From positions 38,226-62,989 of the forward strand of contig JAMYWO010000004.1 of NCBI GenBank assembly GCA_024220525.1: a stretch of DNA of 24,764 nt. Reading direction: 5' to 3'. Both the position numbers and the translations under genes were made by a program. The notes below the pieces were generated by a model. That model was not told where the DNA came from and searched no databases. It worked only from the letters and a program-made list of their open reading frames with translations. Shown here piece by piece: positions 1-8,613 of the stretch (positions are counted from its first letter, which is position 1; each line of letters begins with the position of its first letter). The stretch comes from Cochliopodium minus (lineage: Eukaryota; Discosea; Himatismenida; Cochliopodiidae).

Positions 1-90
1 TTTTATTTTATTTTATTTTATTTTATTTTATTTTATTTTATTTTATTTTATTTTATTTTATTTTATTTATTTTATTTATTTCATTTTTAA
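1..90. repeat. (TTTTA)n microsatellite in an intron
   Basis: About thirteen tandem TTTTA units degrade into TTTTATTTA units near position 70. The repeat lies just downstream of the last visible exon of the minus-strand RCC1-like gene, so it is most likely intronic. It ends at the window edge and its true length is unknown. Confidence 0.9.
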
Positions 91-107
91 ATAATTTTTT
101 TTTTTAC

Positions 108-1607
108 GAGTTAAAATGAAAGAAGAATAATATCCACAAGAAATAGAAAGAATATTAGGATCTGTTAATAAAAGACGAGGAACATCTACAACACTTACTG
201 TTTGTTCAAATCCACATTGTCCACAATTATTATTTCCCATCACCCATACTTCTCCATTTTCTTTTGTAAAAAAAAAAAATTATTTTTTGTCGTAAAATCA
301 AAAATAATTATTTTTTATTTTTTTTTTCTTTATTTATTTTTTATTAATTATTTTTTTTAAATTTGTTAATTTCTAACTTACATATTTATTTTTCAATAAT
401 TATTTCAATTTATTTATCAATTAATAATTTTTTTATTTATTTTTTAATTTTGTAAATAAATGTAAATTTTCTTTTATTTTTTAAAATATTTTTTATTTAA
501 TTAATTATTTTTTTTTGATTTTTTTGTTTACTTTTTAAAAACAAAGCATGATTGCATCCACAAGAAAAAGAGATGACATTATCAATATTTATTTCTGTAA
601 AACCATCACTTTGTATATTTAATCCACCCCAATTTCCACTCCAATATATTTTCCCATCATCTTTTAAAAAAAAAAATAATAAAAAAATAAAAAATATTAT
701 TGAAAAATAAAAATCTAAAATGAATGAATAAAAAAAAAAAAGAGAAAATAAAATAATAATTTTTTAAAATCTATACCTTCCAAACATGATAAAAAAATAA
801 AAATATTGAATATTGAAAATTTTAATAAAAAAATTCAAAATTCAAAATAAAAAAAACAATCATAAAAAATATTTCAAAATTTTAAAAAATGAAATAAAAA
901 TAAAAATTAATTTAGAAAAAATAATTTGTGTTTAAACAAAAAAAATGAATAAAGAAAGATTTAAATTACCTTTTTGAATAATAGTGAATTGATTAGAAGC
1001 ACAAATTTGAGTAACATTAGAAGAAATGAGTGTAAATGTTGATAATTTTGTTTTATTATTTTTTATTCCTAATTGTCCATAATCATTCCTCCCTTAATAA
1101 ATAAAATTTTAAATAAATAAAAATACAAAAAAAATAAAAACACGAAATTACCACATCCATACAATTTTCCATCATCTCGGGTCAGAAAATAAAAAAAGAT
1201 AATAAAAAGATAATAAAAAAATAAATATTAAAAAAATAAATTAAATTAAAAAATAAAAAAAGAAATCAAAATTAAAGAAAAATAAAGAAAAAAAAGTAAT
1301 TTAGGAAAAAAAAAAATAATAAAATTACTTTCCAAATAAAAAGAATTAACATATCCCAAGACAATAGATTTTATTTTTGGATTATTCATTATTTTGGTAG
1401 GTCTTTGAACAAAACTTGTTGTATTTCCTATTCCACATTGTCCATAACCGTTATGTCCAAATGAATAAACATCTCCATTTTCTAAAATTTGTTTTAATTA
1501 TTGTTTAAATATTTATTTTAATTTTTTTTTTTTTTTAATTTTTTTTTTTGAATACCTTTCAAGAGAATATTGTGAACAGAAAAACAAGAAGTAGAGTTTT
1601 GTTTCAT
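108..1607 (-). CDS. RCC1-repeat protein, 5' part (partial)
   Basis: This is the first part of an RCC1/ATS1-type beta-propeller protein; the rest lies beyond the left edge. Exons in coding order are 1607-1556, 1481-1329, 1175-1152, 1092-970, 660-532 and 260-108, about 211 residues. Repeat hallmarks are visible in each unit: ENGDVYSFGHNGYGQCG, DGKLYGCGRNDYGQLG, DDGKIYWSGNWGG and ENGEVWVMGNNNCGQCG (the last codon before it is completed by the splice), followed by SCG-type segments (SFSCGCNHALFL, SISCGYYSSFILT). RCC1 propellers act as Ran or other GTPase exchange factors or as binding scaffolds; which applies here cannot be said. Every intron is in phase 1 and exons of 153, 24+123, 129 and 153 nt each hold about one blade repeat. 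The start was taken at the ATG at 1607, but the protein opens mid-repeat (SVHNILLK), so an upstream exon is possible. There is no signal peptide. Confidence 0.85.
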
Positions 1608-2164
1608 TTTTGAAAATCTTTTTATTGTAAAAAAAAAAAATAAATAATAAAACTAAATTTTAGAAGAACAGTATTTGAAAAAGATGATACATTATTTTTT
1701 AAAAATAATTTTGTATTATTAATTATTTAGATAAAAGTATCATGATATCAAATAAAAATAGAAAGGTTCACTTTGAATCAAAATAATGAAAAAAATTTCT
1801 ATCTAAATGATTTTATTTTCTGTTGAATAGATAAAAAAATGTCGATTTTTTTGTGAGATTTTGAAAAAATGCCAAATATACACGATGATGTTCTTTCGAA
1901 AAAAAAAGAAGAAATGAAAAAATTGAAATATTATCACTCTTATTTCTTTATAATCTAAAACAACAATCATATTTTATAAATAGAGCTATTGATTAAAAAG
2001 AAAAAGGTATAAAAAATAAAATTTAATATGGATTCATTATATTTAATGAAAATTTGTATTGTATGATTAGGATGAGATAGAAAGGAGATAGTATTTTTAC
2101 CTCAAATGACAAATTTTTTTTTTTATGATTTTTTTTTTATTTAGCCTCTTTCATGAAAGCAAAT
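1608..2164. other. Intergenic, nothing recognised
   Basis: This is AT-rich sequence between the RCC1-like gene and the small ORF at 2165. It contains poly-A/T runs. A 12-bp perfect palindrome, CTTTCATGAAAG, lies at 2148-2159. A short plus-strand ORF from 1869 looks spurious. No RNA gene or repeat was recognised. Confidence 0.5.
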
Positions 2165-2302
2165 TCAAGATTTCTTAACTAGGTGAATATCGCCAGTAAC
2201 ATCCAACTTTGATTCAAGATTCAACTTTGATTCTTTAGTAATCACCCAAATCTGATTTAAAAACTCACAAACACCAGCTCTCCTCGTTTATTGAGAAGAC
2301 AT
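2165..2302 (-). pseudogene. Possible small ORF with early in-frame stop
   Basis: On the minus strand an ATG at 2302 opens MSSQ, then an in-frame TAA (2290-2288), then 40 codons that look coding before a TGA at 2167-2165. Pieces of the downstream reading are RRAGVCEFLNQIW and DVTGDIHLVKKS. The base composition is less AT-rich than the spacers, and an 18-nt near-tandem duplication keeps frame, giving ESKLNL then ESKLDV. I do not recognise the family. It starts only 37 bp after the stop of the upstream gene. It could be a decayed gene, a start-less exon, a read-through gene or chance. Confidence 0.3.
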
Positions 2303-2338
2303 TTTAAATTTTATTATAAATAGATCAAAATTATTTAT

Positions 2339-5300
2339 TTATTGTTTTAATTCTTTTGAAGGGAAAGGAGGATATTTAGGTTCTTCTTTAGGAGCAGCCA
2401 AACAAGTACCCAAAGCAGAAAATCCATATTTATCAAACAATTTTCTCGCATAAACAGCCAAATCTTCCACCAAACCATCTCCCAAAGCAACATCAATAGG
2501 ATCAATGTAATTCATATAACAAGGTGAAAAAGCATCCAAATTTGGGATAATAGTTTGAGCCAAGTCCCTCCAAAAATATTGTAAACTATGAACTGTCCAT
2601 AAATAGCCAAATCCGTAACATGTTGGATTTTCTTTTAAAGAAACAAAAATATTTTTAAAATTTTTAAATAAATTAATTTTTCAATGAAAAAAATTTGTTT
2701 TTGCCTCTCCATCCTGCTATTCTTTCAACTGGAACTCTGTAGTTCGATTCTCTTCTTGCTACAATTTCTATTGCTTTTTCCAATGCTTCCATTGATTGAT
2801 TTAATCTCATATGTCTCCATTCATCTGGTTTTTTAAGAATTTCACCAACCTAAAATAAAAAATAAAACAATAAAAATAAAAGATAAAAACATTTTACATA
2901 ATCATATAAAGCATAAACTTGGATCGCTCTTTGGGTGGTTATGTTCACAGTATCAATTATTTCAGAATAGTACTCTTTCACATTGTCAGGAATAGTATCC
3001 AAGAGACTTTCGAATTGAAGAGTCAGATTCAAAAATTGGTCCGCCATTTCTTTCAAAAGAGGTTGGACAACAGGATACTAATCAAAATAAATTAAAATTA
3101 AAATATTTATACTAAAGTAAAATTCCTTTTATTACTTTTGGTTCGTGAAATGGATCCAAAAACATTTCCACCAATCCTATTTAAAAAATAATATATTAAA
3201 ATATAATTGAAAAATAGCATTGAAAAATACCCAATTTTTTTGGTTGAGTAGAAGCACTTCCAGCAACTATTAAAAACAAATAAAAAATTATTTTTTTGAG
3301 GGAATTTACAAAAAAATTCTACGTTGCATTAAATCAGACCATGTATCCCATCCTTCCAAATAACCGATACCATTTCTGTTTTAAAAAATAAATAAAATAA
3401 TTAAAAACAAAGAAAAAAAAAAATATTTACCTTTTCTGAACTGTTTCTGGCTTTGTGCCGTTTACTTCACCAAATATTAGGAGTTTTCTTTGTACAGTAA
3501 TAGTGTCTACAATAAGTTGGCTAATTTTAGGAGCGTTTGGTCCAAAAATGCGGAGTATTCTGTTTAAATATTGGTTAATAACAGCATAAGAGCTCGTCAA
3601 TTCCATGTGTGGATTCCTTTAAAAAAAAATAATAAATATTAATTAATAAAATTAAAATGATGCAGTAGAATTTTTTACCATGAAGCTCTCGCAGTGATAA
3701 TATTGTTTAACCTTTTTATCAAAAAAATTTTATCTTTCTTTTTAAAAAAAAAAAAAAATTTGTTTGAAATTTACCAATAAGACCATTCCCATCCTTTATT
3801 AAACAATATTTATTAAATTGCTAAAAAAATTTTAAAAAAATATTAAACCTGAAACAAAGTTAATTTGTCCTTGTATCTTTGCTTGGTGTTTTACCTCACC
3901 TTGAGCAATCATTCTAAAATCATACACTCTTCCATAAATATACACTGGAAGAAACAAAGGAACATCGATGTCTAAATAAATAAACACATTATATTAATTT
4001 AAAATAATAAAAATATGATTTCTTTACCAAAGTTGACCCTTTTAAAAAATATTAATGAAATTTTTTTTAAAAAAAAAAAGTATTGTTTACCAATAAGCTG
4101 TTTCACCATGATAAACAACTTGTCTGTTGCTATTATTTTTCTTTGATTCCCAAATCCAATCATAAACATACGAAAAACTGAATATTAATTTAAAAATAAA
4201 AAAAAAAAAAATTATAAAAGTTACTTTTCATTTCCATAAGTTGGAGCAGGATCAACAAAATCATAAAACTGAACAGTATGAGGATAAATTCCTTTTTTAA
4301 AAATTATTTTTTTGTTGATAGATTTTATTTTTAATAAAAAAATTACCCACATTTTCGTTTGCATAATAAGGAAGGAAATTAAAATTAATAGGCTTTCCAG
4401 TTACAGGATCTATAGTTTAAGAAAATATAAAAAACAAAATACAAAAAAAATAGAATGTTAAATAAATACCTGGATAACCTTGACAAGTTTGCCCTGAAGA
4501 ACAATGACATTTAATGTAAAATTGTTTGTTATGTTTTTCGAGAGCATGAAGAGTAGCAGTATTCATCCAAGTCAAATCAGTTGTACAATTTGCTTTTGTG
4601 AATTCAGTAAAACCGTTTTCACTGCTGAAATAGTCATAACCTAAAACAGAAAAAAAAATAACAATAAAAAAATTCAAATTTTAAACAACAAAGAAAAGTT
4701 TAAAAATTGAAATAAATATTACCCGCTCCTACAATCCAATCAACATTTTGTTTAATTTCTTCAATTTGTTCTTCCAATGTTCCTTTTAACTTGGACACGA
4801 GTCTCCATGCATGTTGTTGTATCTCGCTTATGGGGACATCCACACCATTGTAGATACCGTACTCATGAACAATCTGAGTTATTTTCTGCAACCTTTGTTG
4901 TCTTTGTTTACTTTCTGCAAATTCTTTCCACTCATCTGCCCATAATAACAATGTCTCAAGTCTATTTTGTCTGTGTGCTACTAACCATTGAGCATAACTA
5001 AATTATGTGAAATCATTGTGTTAATTATTTTCATTTGAAATAAACTTTTTTTATTTTATTTTTTTTATTTTTTTGTTTCATTTTTTTTAAAACCTTGCAA
5101 CACTTGGAAGCATATCTTCCCATTTCACGTTTATAGAATCAAACCCATTAAATACTTCTGTGAGTTCTAATGGATGTTCAGTGTGATAGTGCTAAATCGA
5201 AATTTGAAAAATGAGGATAAAAAGGATATCTTCTCACATACCTCGCCTATTGAAATTTCAAAAAGAGAATTATATATTAAATTCAATTAAATATTTCTTC

Positions 5301-5899
5301 TTGATCAAACCTCTGATTTCCCATTTTGGAGATTCTTTTTCTAATATATTGTCGTGTATTTCAATGGATGTAGGTATCACCACTCTCAAAGGATGGAGAA
5401 ATCCAAAACCAAGATTTTCCAATACGCTATAACTGCAATAATGAGCTATATTTTGGAATATTCAAGTTTTTAAATTGTATATCCCAAATGGATTTATAAA
5501 TCCTATTTATTTATTTTTGATATTACCTCCCAAATTGTATGAATGGTTGAATAGAGGTTTATAATCCTTATTTCCATCACATCCTATTATCTTGCCACCA
5601 TATACACTCGAAGATGATCTCACTATGAATCCTTCAGATCCCAATACTTGTAAATCATTGGATGTGATCAATTGACCAGATGTAGATGTATTTCCAAAAG
5701 ATATAAGATTCATATTTTTGGCAATTGTGGTTATATTGAGAAAGGTATTCGATGATATGACGGTGGCATTAAAATTATCAAATAAATCTGTTATTGAATC
5801 AACAATTGTGGGAGAAATATTATCTCCAAATTGTAAATATATTTGGGAATGTACTCCTGATATCCCCAACAACAAGATTAACAGAAAAATAAATTTCAT
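2339..5899 (-). CDS. Secreted, glycoside-hydrolase-like protein (797 aa, 20 exons)
   Basis: Exons: 5899-5527, 5445-5311, 5246-5242, 5191-5094, 4997-4723, 4640-4470, 4409-4347, 4291-4225, 4177-4091, 4038-4028, 3971-3849, 3793-3775, 3711-3679, 3616-3431, 3375-3323, 3266-3231, 3176-3136, 3077-2898, 2849-2705, 2631-2339. The frame closes exactly at 2394 nt. A signal peptide (MKFIFLLILLLGISGVHSQ) begins the protein, so it should be secreted or lysosomal. The N-terminal part resembles the accessory domain before the barrel in GH67 glucuronidases and NAGLU (LENLGFGFLHP, residues about 134-144). Conserved-looking islands follow: HYHTEHPLELTE, LLLWADEW, GWEWSYWLNN, ARASWNPHMELT and CYGFGYLW. The enzyme family is not identified and no catalytic residue is assigned; it does not read like NAGLU beyond the N-terminal domain. 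Exons of 5, 11 and 19 nt and a GC-AG last intron are notable. Several Asn-X-Ser/Thr sequons fit secretion. Confidence 0.75.
2632..2704 (-). other. GC-AG intron
   Basis: This is the last intron of the secreted hydrolase-like gene. The exon ends ...TGGAGAG and the intron starts GCAAAA and ends TTAAAAG. No GT near the junction keeps the frame. The joined protein reads AGWREN-PTCYGFGYLW. Confidence 0.7.
4028..4038 (-). other. 11-nt microexon
   Basis: This is exon 10 of the secreted hydrolase-like gene, GGTCAACTTTG, flanked by AG upstream and GTAAAG downstream. It converts phase 2 to phase 1 and supplies W-VNF-D between ETAY and IDVPLFLP. Confidence 0.7.
5242..5246 (-). other. 5-nt microexon (GCGAG)
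   Basis: This is the third exon of the secreted hydrolase-like gene, between introns 5310-5247 (64 bp) and 5241-5192 (50 bp). It follows ...TTCAATAG and precedes the strong donor GTATGT. It completes the Gly codon and adds Glu, giving WEIRG-E-HYHTEH. Skipping it puts the next exon out of frame. Confidence 0.65.
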
Positions 5900-5902
5900 T
5901 TT

Positions 5903-5980
5903 TTTATTTTATATAATTTTTTTTTATTTTATATAATTTTTTTTATTTTATATAATTTTTTTTATTTTATATAATTTTTT
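5903..5980 (-). promoter_or_regulatory. Four tandem TATATAAAATAAAAAA units before the start codon
   Basis: Directly upstream of the hydrolase-like start codon (5899) the minus strand carries about four copies of a roughly 18-20 bp unit, each with TTATATAAAAT. The units resemble TATA boxes, and the poly-A stretches are typical of the leaders here. They could be the core promoter or simple-sequence slippage; the sequence alone does not decide. Confidence 0.5.
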
Positions 5981-6029
5981 TTTTCAATTCAATATAATTG
6001 ATTTTGTGGACCTCAATATGATTGTTTTT

Positions 6030-7016
6030 TTATTTCAAAAGTCTATCTTTTATAAGATTTAAAACAGACTTGTGTTCCTTTTCGTTAAAGTGTCCCTCAC
6101 TAACTAAAGTAACCTCAGCACCAGCCTTTTCTTCAAAGTTCTTTTCGTTGAGCTTGTAATCAACAGTGAACATATCATTGTCGGAAATTAAAACAAAACG
6201 TTTGTCTTTTGGAACAGATTCTTGAAAGTGAGAGAGATCAAAAGGAGATGTTTCCAAGAACCAAGCAGACAACTCACCAAAAGAATTAGAACACCAATTT
6301 TTTGCCCACTCGGGTCTGTGAGGAGAATCTAGATTTTGTTTAAATTTAATAAAAGGAAAAATTAAAGTTATTATTGACCTGTTTCCTTTTCAATGTGGAA
6401 CCATGGAGCAACAAATAAGAAACCTATTGAAATAGAGTTTAATTAACATTTCAAATAAGATCAATTTATCACCTCCTATCCTGAAATCTTTGTTCTTTTC
6501 ATGCATTTTGGATAACCATCTCTTTTTTGTAAATGTGATTAATATTATATTGAATTGATTGATTGAAATTTAATTTCACCATTGTTCCTTGGCATCCAAC
6601 ACTATTTTTAATAATTATTAAATTCAATATCAAATAATTCAAATTTCTTCATACCTGTGAGCAACAATAAATAAATCATTTGTATCTATTTGGATCAAAT
6701 TAAAATAAAAAGCAAATAATATTCGTTATTTACCTTTCAATAAACCATTTTTCTCCATATTCTCGGATAACCATTTAAAATTCTCATCCACTGTGGTGGG
6801 AGTTGCATCAAAAACAAAGACATCCACCCCAATCGATTTTAATTGTTCAGAAATGATAGGATACCTAATAAAAATATCAAAATATGAAATTTAAAAATTA
6901 TATATTTACCAATTTGCTTTGATAATGAAGAGAAATTGAGATTTAAATCAATTAAATTAAATTTTACATTCAGCTTTCTGTCCCCAAGCAGGGATAATTA
7001 CTATTTTCTTTGTCAT
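6030..7016 (-). CDS. RBBP9/YdeN-type serine hydrolase (210 aa)
   Basis: This is a small alpha/beta hydrolase of the RBBP9/YdeN family, probably cytosolic because no signal peptide is seen. Exons: 7016-6968, 6916-6910, 6864-6734, 6685-6655, 6601-6580, 6521-6473, 6423-6379 and 6328-6030; 633 nt close in frame. The first strand is KKIVIIPAWGQ. The family-typical NWYPIISEQLKSIGVDVFVFD follows in two parts around the splice. The nucleophile elbow is AHS-VGCQGTM, with the Ser codon split across an intron. The acid is probably in LISDNDMF and the His in SEGHFNE near the C-terminus, so the Ser-Asp-His triad looks complete. Human RBBP9 is 186 residues, so the length fits. The natural substrate is unknown. 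Exon 2 is only 7 nt. Confidence 0.85.
6910..6916 (-). other. 7-nt microexon (CAAATTG)
   Basis: This is exon 2 of the serine hydrolase, between introns of 51 bp (6967-6917) and 45 bp (6909-6865), each GT-AG. It joins phase 1 to phase 2 and encodes the S-N-W part of QKAE-SNW-YPII, the expected family motif (N-WYPWL-like) at this position. Confidence 0.75.
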
Positions 7017-7210
7017 TTTTTTTATTTTTTATTTTAATATTGAAAAACACAAGGATTAATCTTTAAAAGAGTCTCTCTAGCAAAAACTTGATTGCTTTTT
7101 CTTTCAAAAAAACGAAGAACAACTCATTTTATTGGTTTTTTTTAAAATAAAAAGGTTGCTTTTAATCTATACAAACAAAAAAATTTTTATTATGTTCTTC
7201 GAGCATCATA

Positions 7211-8393
7211 TTACTTGAAGATACTATTTGTACTCCTAAGCTTTGAAAGAAGATCAACAAGCTCCTCAATAGTAAAGTTGTTCTTAGAGAAAGGCTTGTT
7301 TTCGTAATCTCTCTCCCTAAGCTTTTGTTCCAAGTTGGAGATTTTCATCAATAAATTATCAACATAACTAAGAGATTCTTCATTGTCCAAATTAACATTT
7401 TGAGAAACGAGTTTGTCAACTAAAGAGGATACTTCATCAATGTCGACTATTCGATGAAAGTTTTCGATTAAAAAAGAGACAGAAGCCAATATTCTAGGAT
7501 TATGTTTTTGTGAATTTGAATCTGGCTGCCTGAAAAGACTGTATCCAAATATTGTTGCTAGAAGGGCGCTGTTTGCTCCGTTATGTTGAGATTCTTGGTT
7601 TGTTTTCCACAAAAAATGCAGAAAGACAACTACAACTGATGATCTTGCAGTGGAAAGAGAAACTAATATTTCCTTGAATTTTTCCAAGAGTTCTTCTCCC
7701 TCTTTTTTTTTTTTTGGATCAAAATTAAAAAAATTTAAATTTAGGAAAAGAGATTTTTAAATTTGGAAATTTGGGAAATTATTATTAATCAATTATATCT
7801 CCTTGCAATAAATATTTTATCGACATGTCCTTCAATATAGAAAGAATCTTTCATTTATGATATTAATACCTTTATATTTTTTATTTTATTTTTACCTAAT
7901 TCATCTGCAGCTTGCATACATTCCTTCCATGATTTAAAACCAAATAATGGAACTGATAAATTTTTGATGTATTCCACAAATAATCCACTCAAAAGATATG
8001 GATCATTCTCTCTTTCTATAATAAATGTTCCTTTTGCTATTGATAAAAAGATTGGTTCCAAAACTTTTTGATCTTTCACTTGTCTTTTGAATAGATAATC
8101 TGTTGTTGAAATATCTATTTATGTTTGAAGATTAATAATCATTATACATCATTAAAAGGTATAAAATTTGATTATATATGTAAATGAATAAATATTATCG
8201 TTGTAGATTTTTTTACATTTGTATAAACATCCAATTAATTCTCCAAATATTGTCAATTTTCCCATTTTCTGTTTCCTTTTGAAATCCAATGCCACATCCT
8301 AAGAATCAAAAATTTTAATTAATTTTAATTCACTTTGATTATTATGTTTGATTTAATTACTGTTTTATAGATATCAAGTTCATGATGTTTCAT
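7211..8393 (-). CDS. RhoGAP-like protein, 274 aa, arginine finger not seen
   Basis: Exons: 8393-8361, 8298-8217, 8114-7896 and 7701-7211; 825 nt close in frame. The middle reads like a RhoGAP domain: ENDPYLLSGLFVEYIKNL followed by SVPLF matches the family pattern of a loop, then K-Y-hydrophobic-R-E-L-P-x-P-L. In the last exon SSVVVVFLHFLW and GANSALLATIFGYSLFRQP match the helices around the N-K-M/Asn site. The usual G-x-F-R arginine-finger loop is absent in the expected place (AKGTFIIERENDP), and the usual Arg in YLREL is Lys, so GAP activity is doubtful. The C-terminal 110 residues are helical with a short heptad-like stretch. The acceptor of exon 4 is ambiguous (7701 or 7695), changing two residues. 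A divergent promoter region of 220 bp is shared with the TBC-TLD gene. Confidence 0.6.
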
Positions 8394-8613
8394 TCTTTTC
8401 AGTTCAATATTTACAGTATCTTTTTTTTTATTTTTTATTTGGTTTGGAGGAAAATAAAATGAATCAATAAAGTAAGTTTTGATTTGAAAATAGGAGCAAG
8501 AAGATGAATAAATGCTGAATCTCAATCAAATTTTATTATAATTTCGGTGATTGTTGAAATTATAAAGCAAATAAATATAAAAATAAAAAAAATTTGAGTG
8601 GAAAAAAAAAGAT
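8394..8613. promoter_or_regulatory. Divergent promoter region
   Basis: These 220 bp separate the start codons of the RhoGAP-like gene (minus) and the zinc finger-TBC-TLD gene (plus). It must hold both 5' leaders. I see AT-rich sequence and A-runs before each start, but no clear TATA box. A further upstream exon of the minus gene could reach into it because its frame stays open to about 8525. Confidence 0.45.

Noticed and set aside
1869-1960. Plus-strand ORF starting MPNIHDDVLSKKKEEMKK
   Set aside because: It has only 29 codons, Lys-rich from poly-A, with no supporting context.
2140-2300. tRNA or snoRNA in the less AT-rich block
   Set aside because: There is no T-loop consensus, cloverleaf pairing, or C/D or H/ACA box pattern.
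2165-2302. Reassigned stop codon (TAA as Gln) suggested by the small ORF
   Set aside because: Every other gene here ends at TAA or TGA in the expected place, and long exons use CAA/CAG for Gln without internal TAA.
2339-5899. Assignment as alpha-N-acetylglucosaminidase (NAGLU)
   Set aside because: The N-terminal domain and length fit, but the catalytic-domain motifs I recall for NAGLU do not appear.
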